Assembly (NCBI GenBank): GCA_022785155.1
Contig: JALFRH010000232.1
Location: forward strand, 1-33,176
From: Spirochaetales bacterium
GTDB taxonomy: Bacteria; Spirochaetota; Spirochaetia; Sphaerochaetales; Sphaerochaetaceae
Direction of reading: 5' to 3'
DNA length: 33,176 nucleotides
Part shown: piece after piece, positions 7,345 to 16,612 of the stretch
Numbering within the stretch: the stretch's first letter is position 1
How the letters are laid out: each line of letters starts with the position of its first letter
The notes under the pieces: model-generated
Told to the model about the DNA's origin: nothing
Databases searched by the model: none
What the model saw: only the letters and a program-made list of their open reading frames with translations
Translations under genes and position numbers: made by a program

Positions 7345-8607
7345 ATGGTCAGATTCGTTTCAACAAGAGATAAGAATGGCCCATCTTGCAGCGTCAGCGA
7401 AGCCCTGTTGAAGGGATTGGCACCGGATGGAGGCTTGTATGTTCCGTCAACTATGCCTCAGCGTCCAAGTGATTTCACACTTAAAGAAGGTGTATCCTAC
7501 GCAATGTATCAGGCGATAAAACCATTTTTCGAAGGTGATGAACTGGAAGGCGATCTTCTCCAGATTTGCCAGGATGCATTTAATTTCCCGGTTCCTATGA
7601 AGAACCTTGGAGGCAACAAGGTGCTTTTGGAATTGATCTACGGCCCTACAAGCGCCTTTAAGGACTTCGGTGCCAGATTCCTTGCTTTCTCCATGGAGAA
7701 GCTTCTTGAGAGAAGAGGAGAAGAAAAGACAATCCTTGTCGCCACAAGCGGCGATACAGGCGGAGCTGTCGCAGCTGCTTTCTGGAGAAGAAAGAACCTG
7801 AAGGCAAAAGTGCTCTTCCCAAAGGGAAGGGTGGCTGAAAGACAGAGGGCCCAGCTTACTACCTGGGGCGATAACATCGAGAGCTATGAAGTGGATGGAA
7901 ACTTCGATGACTGTCAGAAAATGGTCAAGGAAGCTTTCATGGACAAATCCATAACAGAAGGCCTCAGTTCTTCAAACTCCATCAATATCGGTCGTCTGTT
8001 GCCTCAGATGGCTTACTATGCTTATGCCAGTGAGATGTATTATGCCCTTTATGGAGAGAAACCAGTAATCATCGTGCCATCTGGAAATGTAGGAAATGTT
8101 ACAGGCTGTTTCTGGGCCAAGGCCATGGGTTATCCGATTGAGAGAATTGTAATGGCCACAAATGCCAACAGAACGATTCCTGATTACCTGGAAAGCGGAG
8201 AGTATAAGCCAAGGGCAAGTGTAAAGACTTTGGCCAATGCCATGGATGTCGGAGCACCTTCGAATATGGAGAGACTCTTTGATATGTTCCCTACCTTCGA
8301 AGACTTCTCTGCTTCTGTAAGTGCCATGAGCGTCAGCGACAGCGAAATACAGAGAACCATAAAGGAAGTATATGATGAAGACAAATATATCATTTGTCCT
8401 CATACAGCTTGTGGAGAAAGGGTGAGAAGGGATTATTTCAGCACTTCACCGACTATGGTCGTCTCTACAGCCCATCCTGCCAAGTTCGATACCATTGTGG
8501 AACCTTTGATCGGTACTACTGTACCAATTCCAAAGAACCTTTGGGAAATAATCCAGAAGCCAAGTTATGCCAAAGAGATAGGAAGAAATTACAAGGAATT
8601 GTTCTGA
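7345..8607 (+). CDS. thrC: Threonine synthase
   Basis: RDKNGPSCSVSEALLKGLAPDGGLYVP, PLP lysine motif PTSAFKDFGARF, ATSGDTGGAVAAAF; AGGAGG RBS 9 bp after thrA. Confidence 0.95.
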   Translation: MVRFVSTRDKNGPSCSVSEALLKGLAPDGGLYVPSTMPQRPSDFTLKEGVSYAMYQAIKPFFEGDELEGDLLQICQDAFNFPVPMKNLGGNKVLLELIYGPTSAFKDFGARFLAFSMEKLLERRGEEKTILVATSGDTGGAVAAAFWRRKNLKAKVLFPKGRVAERQRAQLTTWGDNIESYEVDGNFDDCQKMVKEAFMDKSITEGLSSSNSINIGRLLPQMAYYAYASEMYYALYGEKPVIIVPSGNVGNVTGCFWAKAMGYPIERIVMATNANRTIPDYLESGEYKPRASVKTLANAMDVGAPSNMERLFDMFPTFEDFSASVSAMSVSDSEIQRTIKEVYDEDKYIICPHTACGERVRRDYFSTSPTMVVSTAHPAKFDTIVEPLIGTTVPIPKNLWEIIQKPSYAKEIGRNYKELF

Positions 8608-9956
8608 TTCCTCTCTCCATAGACATCGGTTGTGAAATAATAGATGAAAAAGAGTAATGTGACCAATGACCAGGAAATGGCATATGAGAGCATTACTCTT
8701 TCTATTGAAGCCCTTGCAAATGGTGTAGAAAGCCATATTATTCTCACGCCACATATTCCGAATACAGTGAAAAGGGTAGGTACGAAGGTCTTTCCCACCC
8801 CTCTGAGGGCTCCCGAGAATACTTCTATGGGTACATAGATTATGAAAACAGGAGCGATGGTCAATAGAATCCTCATTCCTATTTCCATTACGTTTTCGTC
8901 CGAAGAGAAGAGCATGAAACCATACTTTCCGAATTTAATATATAGCATGGCCAGAAAGAGGGATGAGACGATGGTGATGCCAAGGCACTCCAATACTCCT
9001 TTCTTGGCTCTTCTGATTTTGCCTGCTCCATAGTTTTGGCCTACAAATGTGGTGATGGATACTCCGAAGGCATTTACTATCATCCAGAATACAGCGTCCA
9101 ACTTGTTATATGCAGCCCAAGCGGCAGCGGTGTCGGTGCCGAAAGAGTTTACATTGGTTTGGATGATCATATTGGATATATTGTACATTACTGATTGGAT
9201 GCCTCCAGGTAGTCCGATGGCCAACATCTTTTTCAGTATTATCCTGTCCATTGAAGCCATCTTGCTTACTTCCATTTTCTGGAGGCCCTTTCTTGTCCCC
9301 AAGAAGATGAGGGTGGCAAAAGCCGCTGTAAATTGGCTGAGGACTGTAGCCTCTGCAGCCCCTCTGACGCCGCGCCTGAATACAGCTATGAAGAGAATAT
9401 CCAGTGCGATGTTCAACAAGGCTCCGATAATAAGAAACCAAAGGGGATGCTTTGAATCACCGAAGGCCCTTAAGACTCCTGAAGTCATGTTGAACATGAT
9501 CAATCCCATGGAGCCTAGAAAGTATATATGAAGATAGGTGGTGGCCAGAGGAAAGATATCATCAGGAGTGTCCATTATCCTCAACAAAGGCTTTGTGAGT
9601 ATAAAGCCGAATACAGATATGACAACTCCAAAAAGAAGGGAAAGAGCAATGGCTGTATGGAGGCTTTTCTTTACTTTGTCTTCATCCTTGGCACCATAGA
9701 ACTGGCTTATGACCACAGTGGCTCCGCTTGCCATGCCATTGAAGAAGCCGATGATGAGGTTTGTAAGGGTGCTTGTACCTCCAGAGACTGCAGCCAGGGC
9801 TTCTTTTCCAAGAAACTGCCCCACGATCACTGCATCCACTGTGTTATAGAGAGTCATAAAAAGTGTCCCGAAAAAAATCGGGAAGAAGAATATAAGAATC
9901 TGTTTCCAGATTACACCTTCAGTTATACCATTTGAGACTTCTTGGACTTTACCCAT
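8589..9956 (-). CDS. MATE family efflux transporter
   Basis: Multi-TM; VIVGQFLGKEALAAVSGGTSTLTNLI, TVSYA-like repeats, VGQNYGAGK motif; convergent with thrC, 3' ends overlapping by 19 bp. Confidence 0.9.
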   Translation of the reverse strand: MGKVQEVSNGITEGVIWKQILIFFFPIFFGTLFMTLYNTVDAVIVGQFLGKEALAAVSGGTSTLTNLIIGFFNGMASGATVVISQFYGAKDEDKVKKSLHTAIALSLLFGVVISVFGFILTKPLLRIMDTPDDIFPLATTYLHIYFLGSMGLIMFNMTSGVLRAFGDSKHPLWFLIIGALLNIALDILFIAVFRRGVRGAAEATVLSQFTAAFATLIFLGTRKGLQKMEVSKMASMDRIILKKMLAIGLPGGIQSVMYNISNMIIQTNVNSFGTDTAAAWAAYNKLDAVFWMIVNAFGVSITTFVGQNYGAGKIRRAKKGVLECLGITIVSSLFLAMLYIKFGKYGFMLFSSDENVMEIGMRILLTIAPVFIIYVPIEVFSGALRGVGKTFVPTLFTVFGICGVRIIWLSTPFARASIERVMLSYAISWSLVTLLFFIYYFTTDVYGERNQNNSL

Positions 9957-10080
9957 AGCAATAGGGATTCTAGTAAAGGAAAGGAGAATAAATCAATATC
10001 TTTACCAAGATGAATTATTTTCTTATAGGAATCATATTAATTGACTTTTTGTTTCAGTTGGCATGTGCTAGTATCAAAAT

Positions 10081-11382
10081 ATGCTTTCAAATGTGTTGAT
10101 GTTGGTTTCCATAGATCTTATCGCCATTATCGGTGAAATGATCATTTTATCTAATTCTTCCAGGAACAATAAAGATGTAGGGCAACCTCTATTCAACCTG
10201 CTGGTTTTATCTTTGTTATTCGTTACATTTACAGATCTTATTTCATGGTTCTGTATGGATGTAGACACAACCTTAGGAGTCTTCATAGGATCCTTCGCAG
10301 GCTTCTGCAACTATCTATTTCCCAGCCTGTCTTGGTGGATTTGGCTCATATATGCATATTCCTTTATTTCTGTAAGTAAAACCAAGAGTAGAAGAAAGGC
10401 TTTCTTCGTGTCCTCCATCTTCCCGACACTCTGTTCTTTCATTTGTCTCATAATAAACTTTTTCACAGGAATCTACTTTTCATATATCGGAGGAATATAC
10501 ACCAGAGGTAAGTTATATTGGATCAATATGTTGTTTTCCGCCACATATATGGTCTGGTTTTCAATCCTTATGATCATAGACTATCGTCAGACCGATGATG
10601 AAAAGCACAAAAAGTATATCACCTACCTCTTCGGTTTCATTGCCCTCCCTATCTTGGGCCTGGTGTCGGAACAGATATTATTCGGTATGTACCTGGCTCC
10701 TGCCTTCTCTTTCCTAGGTGTCCTTATGATATATCTCAATGTCCAAAAAGAGAGGATCATAGACATAGAAGCTGAGAAAGAGGCTGCAAAGGCCGAGTTG
10801 GAAGGGGAGAAGATAAAAGTGATGCTGAGCCAGATCAAGCCACACTTTCTTTTCAATACCCTCAATATCATCAGATCCCTTATTACAAAAGATCCAGATA
10901 CTGCCGTGGAGGCTGTCGATCATTTTGCAGACTATCTGAGGGAAAACATGACCAGTCTGGAACTTGCAGGCTGCGTCAGTTTTACAGAGGAACTGCATCA
11001 CGTAGAGAACTATCTGTATATAGAGAAGCTAAGATTCCAGGATCATATCAACATCGAATATGACATAAAAACAGTGGACTTTATTCTTCCCGCCCTCTCT
11101 TTGCAGATTTTGGTGGAGAACTCTGTAAAACATGGAATATCTCCCAAAGAAGAGAGCGGATGGATAAAAATAAGGACTACAGAAGACTCGGACTTCTTTA
11201 TGGTGGTCTGCGAGGACAACGGTGTAGGTTTCGATACTGGAAAGAAAATGTCCAATAAACACGTAGGCATAAGAAACACAAGAATGAGACTGCAGACCAT
11301 GATCCAAGGTTCACTGTTGATCAACAGCACACCAGGTGTAGGTACAAGGGCTGTGATTCTTATTCCCAAACATCAGAAGTAG
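10081..11382 (+). CDS. LytS/YehU-type sensor histidine kinase (multi-TM N-terminus, His_kinase PF06580 core)
   Basis: Hydrophobic N-terminal ~210 aa; QIKPHFLFNTLNIIRSL, LVENSVKHGI, CEDNGVGFD, HVGIRNTRMRLQ. Confidence 0.9.
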   Translation: MLSNVLMLVSIDLIAIIGEMIILSNSSRNNKDVGQPLFNLLVLSLLFVTFTDLISWFCMDVDTTLGVFIGSFAGFCNYLFPSLSWWIWLIYAYSFISVSKTKSRRKAFFVSSIFPTLCSFICLIINFFTGIYFSYIGGIYTRGKLYWINMLFSATYMVWFSILMIIDYRQTDDEKHKKYITYLFGFIALPILGLVSEQILFGMYLAPAFSFLGVLMIYLNVQKERIIDIEAEKEAAKAELEGEKIKVMLSQIKPHFLFNTLNIIRSLITKDPDTAVEAVDHFADYLRENMTSLELAGCVSFTEELHHVENYLYIEKLRFQDHINIEYDIKTVDFILPALSLQILVENSVKHGISPKEESGWIKIRTTEDSDFFMVVCEDNGVGFDTGKKMSNKHVGIRNTRMRLQTMIQGSLLINSTPGVGTRAVILIPKHQK

Positions 11383-12266
11383 ACTTTTTCTGCTGTTTTA
11401 TGGAAATACCATTCTTCTTCTTTGTGGGTAAATACTCCCTTTGAGTAATCAAGCTGTCTTGAAAGGGGAACCTGAACCAAGGTGCTTGGCATATCGCTTC
11501 CCCACATCAAGTGTTCAGCCCCCACTATATCTCTTGCATACTGGAGATATCTTCTTGCTGTTTCAAAGGGATACTCCTCTACTCTTGTTTTCCAGAAAAG
11601 GGCGGCGGTATCGAAGAAGATATTGTCTCTTTTCAATGTCTCCAGTTCCCTTTTGATGTTTTCATCCTGATTTCTTCTTGGGGAAGAGAGATGACATACT
11701 ACTATGTTCATGGATGGGAAATCCTGTGCAATCCTCTTTATTGCATCCACCTGATGGCTTTCGTCTCCTGGAGAACCCAGGTCGAAGGCCACTGTCCTTA
11801 TCTTTCCATATAGCCTTTTATATATGGAATACATAAGTTCTCCATCCAGTGGGAATGTAGGATGTATACCCATGAGGCCGCAGCCTGTGGATACTTCGAA
11901 TTTAAAGGCGTCGATATCCAAAGAAAGCAGATAACCAAGTATTTTATCGCTATTCCTGCAGAATGGATCCATCGTAAGGGCTCCTCTCAATCTATCTTTG
12001 TTCTTCTTTACAGCTTCAATGACACCGTAGTTGTCGAAGCCTAGAAAGCCTCCCTGCAACAGGACCGCCTTATCTATGAAATGGCTGTCCATTACGGAGA
12101 AAAGGGAAGAGAGGGGGAACTCTGTCTTTTCATATTCTTCAGGAAGCAACTGAATCACTTCACCGTTGCTCCAAATGGCCTTCCCCTTGGAAAGGGGCTT
12201 CAGTTCTCCATCTGCTCCGAAACCAGAGAGCGTTGAAAATATATGGGCATGGGCATCAATAATCAT
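11373..12266 (-). CDS. Amidohydrolase-family (TIM-barrel) metal-dependent hydrolase
   Basis: MIIDAHAHIF start, VVCHLSSPRRNQ, HLMWGSDMPS; 10 bp convergent overlap with the kinase. Confidence 0.8.
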   Translation of the reverse strand: MIIDAHAHIFSTLSGFGADGELKPLSKGKAIWSNGEVIQLLPEEYEKTEFPLSSLFSVMDSHFIDKAVLLQGGFLGFDNYGVIEAVKKNKDRLRGALTMDPFCRNSDKILGYLLSLDIDAFKFEVSTGCGLMGIHPTFPLDGELMYSIYKRLYGKIRTVAFDLGSPGDESHQVDAIKRIAQDFPSMNIVVCHLSSPRRNQDENIKRELETLKRDNIFFDTAALFWKTRVEEYPFETARRYLQYARDIVGAEHLMWGSDMPSTLVQVPLSRQLDYSKGVFTHKEEEWYFHKTAEKVYF

Positions 12267-12311
12267 GGCTTGAGAATAAATTCATAGATGTTTTGGAGCA
12301 AGAAGAATTTT

Positions 12312-12386
12312 TTCTACAGTGCAAAAAATGATACAAAAAATATACTCACTATGTTTTTCTTTCTACTGCACTAAAATGATACAAAG
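12312..12386 (+). promoter_or_regulatory. Tandem imperfect ~26-bp repeat upstream of the GH4 gene
   Basis: tttctacagtgcaaaaaatgatacaaa (12312-12338) and tttctactgcactaaaatgatacaaa (12361-12386), offset 48 bp; the second abuts the RBS. Confidence 0.65.
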
Positions 12387-12397
12387 GAGGATGCCAT

Positions 12398-13741
12398 ATG
12401 AAAGAAACACGAATGTGCATTATCGGAGGAGGAAGTAGGCTTTGGGCAATACAGTTCTTCAAGGATTTGGCATATAACAAAATGACCAACGGAACTGTAG
12501 TCCTGTATGATATAGACCATAAGGCGGCAATGAACAACGTTGCCGTGGGAGAGCAGACTTTCCGTGTCAACGATAGTGTCGGTAGATTTAAGTTTATTGC
12601 TGAAGATAACCTTGAAAAAGCTCTTCAAGGCGTAGATTTGGTGATCATATCAATTGAGCCGGGTAACATTGAGTGCAGAAAGGGAGATCTTCTGCTTCCT
12701 GAGGAATATGGAATATTGGAGAGTGTCGGAGATACCACTGGTCCGGGAGGAATCATGAGGGCCCGTAGGGCACTGCCATTCTTCTTTGAGTTTGCCAGGA
12801 CAATAAAGAAGGTATGCCCTGATGCTTGGGTAATAAATTATACAAACCCTATGACTCTCTGTACTGCGGCCCTTTACAAGGCCTTCCCTGGAATCAAGGC
12901 TTTGGGATGCTGCCATGAAGTATTCCATACTGAAACATTCATTGCAGAAAAAGTGGCCCAGTGGTTTGATGTTCCTGTTCCAGACAGAAGAGAAATCAAG
13001 GTTGATATTACAGGTGTGAATCACTTCACTTGGGTTACAGGCGCTTCCTGGCGTGGTATCGATCTTATGCCGAGACTTAAGGCCTTGAGTGAAGATCCAA
13101 ATACATATAAGGATCTTACAGAGGTTGCAAAGAAGAGGGTTGAGGAAGAGAAGTGGTTTGACTGCGACCACATTGTCGCCCTTTCCCTTCTCAGGGACTT
13201 CGGTGCCCTCGGTGCTGCAGGAGACAGACACCTATCTGAATTTGTGCCTTTCTATCTTAATTCAGACGAGGATTTCTGGAGATATGGAGTAGTAAGGACT
13301 CCTTATAAATGGAGAGTTGAGGAAGATAAGAGAAAGAAGGCCAAGGTTTACGACGATGAGGAGTTGAAGGCCAAGCTTTCAGATGAAGAGGGTGTGGATA
13401 TAATGAGATCCCTTATGGGAGACAGGACTCTTTACACCAATATCAACGTTCCAAACGAAGGTCAGATTACATATCTTCCAAAGGGAAGGATCGTTGAATC
13501 CAATGGCTTCATAAGTGAAAACTCAATTCGTCCTATAGTATCCAAAGAACCTCCATTGGCTGTTCAGAATATGGTGAGACGAGTATCTGATATACAGGAT
13601 ATGACACTGGAGGCCATATGGAACAATGATGAGAAGCTATTGTTCTCAGCATTCCTATCGGATCCTTTGGTAAATCTCAATAGAGATAAAGCAAAAGAGC
13701 TTTTCGATAAAATGCTTGTCGCTTCCCAGTATAAGCAATAA
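12398..13741 (+). CDS. lplD: GH4 family glycosidase, probable alpha-galacturonidase (LplD-like)
   Basis: MCIIGGGSRLWA…, SVGDTTGPGGIMRARRALPFF, WVINYTNPMTLCTAALYKAFPGIKALGCCHEVF, GVNHFTWVTGASWRGIDLMP, GDRHLSEFVP: close to the remembered LplD pattern. Confidence 0.8.
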   Translation: MKETRMCIIGGGSRLWAIQFFKDLAYNKMTNGTVVLYDIDHKAAMNNVAVGEQTFRVNDSVGRFKFIAEDNLEKALQGVDLVIISIEPGNIECRKGDLLLPEEYGILESVGDTTGPGGIMRARRALPFFFEFARTIKKVCPDAWVINYTNPMTLCTAALYKAFPGIKALGCCHEVFHTETFIAEKVAQWFDVPVPDRREIKVDITGVNHFTWVTGASWRGIDLMPRLKALSEDPNTYKDLTEVAKKRVEEEKWFDCDHIVALSLLRDFGALGAAGDRHLSEFVPFYLNSDEDFWRYGVVRTPYKWRVEEDKRKKAKVYDDEELKAKLSDEEGVDIMRSLMGDRTLYTNINVPNEGQITYLPKGRIVESNGFISENSIRPIVSKEPPLAVQNMVRRVSDIQDMTLEAIWNNDEKLLFSAFLSDPLVNLNRDKAKELFDKMLVASQYKQ

Positions 13742-13780
13742 AAAATAAGGGCAGTTGGATGATCCGGCTGCCCTTGATTA
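13741..13780. terminator. Bidirectional terminator between GH4 gene and galactokinase
   Basis: aagggcag (13747-13754) / ctgccctt (13768-13775); T-rich on both sides. Confidence 0.75.
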
Positions 13781-13789
13781 ATATTTCAA

Positions 13790-15040
13790 TCAGTAGATTC
13801 TTGCTACAGGTAGGCTTCTTATAGAGATTATTGTTGTGCATCCCTTTCCGAAGAGATTCTCCATGCCCTCTACATATCTGGATATAAGCCTCTTGGGAAC
13901 ATAGGCCTGTATTGTTCCTGCAAATCCACCTCCATGTACCCTTACGGCACCTTCGCCATCCAAGATCTCTTCGCTTAAAGCGATTGCCAAGGATACTCCC
14001 TGCTCCTTGGGGCAGGATGAAGGATATACATTCTGAAGGAATCTGAAGGAAGAGTTCCCGCTTTCAGTTACGTTATAAAGGAAAGTATCTATATCTCCCT
14101 GTTTCAGGTCATTGAGCATGTACCTGACCCTCTCATTTTCCTTGAAAAAATGATAAGCACGAAGTATCGCCCTGTCATTTTTTACTCTTTCCCTGATGGC
14201 AGAGAGGTCTTTGATGAAGGCGTCGAAGTCCACTTCCCTTAGGTTTTCTTTTCCATAGAAATGGGCGATCTGTCTCATTTCAGGAGGTACTGCAGCATAT
14301 TCGTCAGTCAAATCTGCATGGCAGCCTCTGGTATCTGTAATGACCATCTCCAAATCATAATCGGAGAAATCAAAGGAGAGGGCCTCTACCTTTGGTTCGG
14401 TTTTGTCCTCAAAGTCTATTCCGATTATTCCGCCATAGGCACAGGAAAGCTGGTCCAGTAGACCTGATGGCTTACCAAAGTATACATTCTCTGCATATTG
14501 GCCGATCTTGGCCAGCTCCACAGGGGAGAGGGCATCCTCTGCATAAAGGGCATTGAATATCTCCGCTATCAATACTTCCACTGAGGCGGATGAACTGAGA
14601 CCTGAACCTCTCAGGACCCTGGATGTTACGTTTGCATCCCAGCCCTTGATCTCAAAACCTCTATCCTTGAAAGCTTTGGCGATTCCTCTGAGAAGGGATG
14701 CAGTGGTATTTATTTCATCCTTCTTGATTTCATCATCCGAGAAATCTATGGAACACTTGGGGAAGCCTTCACTATAGAAGTTGATGACAGTGTCATCCCT
14801 TCTGGATGCTGCGGCGATTGTATCCAGATTGATTGCAGCGCCGATGACAAGGCCAAGGTTATGGTCTGTATGGTTTCCTGCTATCTCGGTTCTACCAGCA
14901 GCTGAGAAAATCATAGGTTTGTCTTTACCGAACAAAGCCTTATGAGCCTCTACCAATGAGAGGAATCTATTATCCATTTCTTCCACGTTTACGCTCTTAC
15001 CGTAAAGAGCAGTATATTTTTGTCTTAGAGTTGAAATCAT
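13790..15040 (-). CDS. galK: Galactokinase (GHMP kinase)
   Basis: AAGRTEIAGNHTDHNLGLV, RVLRGSGLSSSASVEVLI, VRVHGGGFAGTIQAYV. Confidence 0.88.
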   Translation of the reverse strand: MISTLRQKYTALYGKSVNVEEMDNRFLSLVEAHKALFGKDKPMIFSAAGRTEIAGNHTDHNLGLVIGAAINLDTIAAASRRDDTVINFYSEGFPKCSIDFSDDEIKKDEINTTASLLRGIAKAFKDRGFEIKGWDANVTSRVLRGSGLSSSASVEVLIAEIFNALYAEDALSPVELAKIGQYAENVYFGKPSGLLDQLSCAYGGIIGIDFEDKTEPKVEALSFDFSDYDLEMVITDTRGCHADLTDEYAAVPPEMRQIAHFYGKENLREVDFDAFIKDLSAIRERVKNDRAILRAYHFFKENERVRYMLNDLKQGDIDTFLYNVTESGNSSFRFLQNVYPSSCPKEQGVSLAIALSEEILDGEGAVRVHGGGFAGTIQAYVPKRLISRYVEGMENLFGKGCTTIISIRSLPVARIY

Positions 15041-15055
15041 ACCTATATTCTAATT

Positions 15056-16468
15056 TTAAGATTGAAGTTGTAAAAGCCTTTTCTTTCCCATTTTACTTAG
15101 TACAAGGAATCTTAGTTTTGTATTGATATATCCAGAAGCTTCCAATTCCCTAAGGCTTTCCTCGACTTCCTTCACTGTCCATTTATGCAGTTTTGGAAAA
15201 GGATTGAAAAGGCTTTTTCTTATGAGTCTCTTGATTACACTTTTCCTTCTTCTCAATAAGTGCCTGTTCATTTCCTTGAGTATGGCTATTTCTCCTGAAG
15301 GAACGAAGTTGTCAGAGACACATGCCGAGCAGCGGCCGCACTCGTCATGCTCCGTCTCTTCACCCATTATTTTCAATAGGGCATTCCTTATACATTCTCC
15401 TGAAGAAAATACACTCTTCAGTTTCCCTTCTTCCCTTTGTTTCCACAGCACAAAAGAGTGGGCCTCCTCTCCGTCTCTTCCAGCTCTTCCTGCCTCCTGA
15501 AGAAACTCGTCGGCTTTCTGGGGAAGATAAATGTGGATTACGCTTCTTATATTCTTTTTATCAACCCCCATTCCATAGGCCGTGGTGGCTGCCAGCACGC
15601 CGTCATTGGAAAGAAAAAATTCTTCCTCTATCTGTTTTCTCTTTTCCTTGTCCAATCCTGCATGGTAGAAAAGACACCTGATGGCTTTGGAAGTAAGAAA
15701 GAATGCCACTCTCTCCGTGTCTTCCCGACTTCTACAGAAAATCACAGCAGGCCTGTATTCCTTTTTTCTTAGAATCTGTACTAGATCGTCTTCAATCTTC
15801 AAAGAGTGTATGGAGTGGTAATAGATATTGTTCCTGTCACTGGAAGCTTTGACGACATAGGGTGTGGATCCAAGAAAGACACGTTGGACTATGGTGGGGT
15901 AGATTTTATCTTCCATGGTGGCGGTAAAGGCAAGAATGTGGCGGGGCTTTATAAGGGACAACAAGGATGGCAGTTCTTTGTAACTGGGACGAAAAGTATC
16001 TCCCCAGCTTACTGTGGTATGGACTTCATCTATGACTACTGTGGATGTCTTTTCCCATAACTCCTTGTATTCAGGTTTACTCATTAAATATAGGAGCATC
16101 TCCATGTTTGTTATCAAGACCTTGTATTCGCCATTGATCAAGGCCTCGATCTTTCTCTCCCTTTCTTCTCTGGCCATACCACCCTTTAGGGTGAGCGTCG
16201 GTATGTTCATCCCTTTCATCCTCTTCTCTTGGTCTGCCATCAAGGAAAGAAGTGGGTAAATGCATATTACAATTCCTTTGATAAAAATGAGAGGCGCCAT
16301 GAAGCAGATGGATTTACCGCTTCCTGTAGGAAGGACAGCCAGGAGTCTCGTCTCCTTCTTGTTTTCTTCATTCATTGCTATATGGGTCACCACCAGTTCC
16401 TGATGGGGAAGAAGATATGTTATTCCCAGTTTTTCTCTCAGTTCTTTCTTTAGTTTCATTTGATCCAT
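15056..16468 (-). CDS. RecQ-like superfamily 2 DNA helicase
   Basis: AVLPTGSGKSICFMAPL, VVIDEVHTTVSWGDTFRPSY, ILAFTAT, AATTAYGMGVDKKNIRSVIH, QEAGRAGRDG, CGRCSAC. Start assigned to MDQMKLKK. Confidence 0.85.
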   Translation of the reverse strand: MDQMKLKKELREKLGITYLLPHQELVVTHIAMNEENKKETRLLAVLPTGSGKSICFMAPLIFIKGIVICIYPLLSLMADQEKRMKGMNIPTLTLKGGMAREERERKIEALINGEYKVLITNMEMLLYLMSKPEYKELWEKTSTVVIDEVHTTVSWGDTFRPSYKELPSLLSLIKPRHILAFTATMEDKIYPTIVQRVFLGSTPYVVKASSDRNNIYYHSIHSLKIEDDLVQILRKKEYRPAVIFCRSREDTERVAFFLTSKAIRCLFYHAGLDKEKRKQIEEEFFLSNDGVLAATTAYGMGVDKKNIRSVIHIYLPQKADEFLQEAGRAGRDGEEAHSFVLWKQREEGKLKSVFSSGECIRNALLKIMGEETEHDECGRCSACVSDNFVPSGEIAILKEMNRHLLRRRKSVIKRLIRKSLFNPFPKLHKWTVKEVEESLRELEASGYINTKLRFLVLSKMGKKRLLQLQS

Positions 16469-16572
16469 ACATATTAAACAGAAAAACAAGGGATATTTTG
16501 AATTTTGAATTTATGATTTAAAATAACATTCCTATATAAGAATGAAATATTTGGTATTATATTAAATTGAAG

Positions 16573-16603
16573 AAATGAAAAAGGGGAGGACAAACCTCCC
16601 CAT
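16573..16603 (-). terminator. Rho-independent terminator of ackA
   Basis: ggggagg (16583-16589) / cctcccc (16595-16601); U-tract TTTTTC on the minus strand. Confidence 0.85.
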
Positions 16604-16612
16604 ACCTATACG

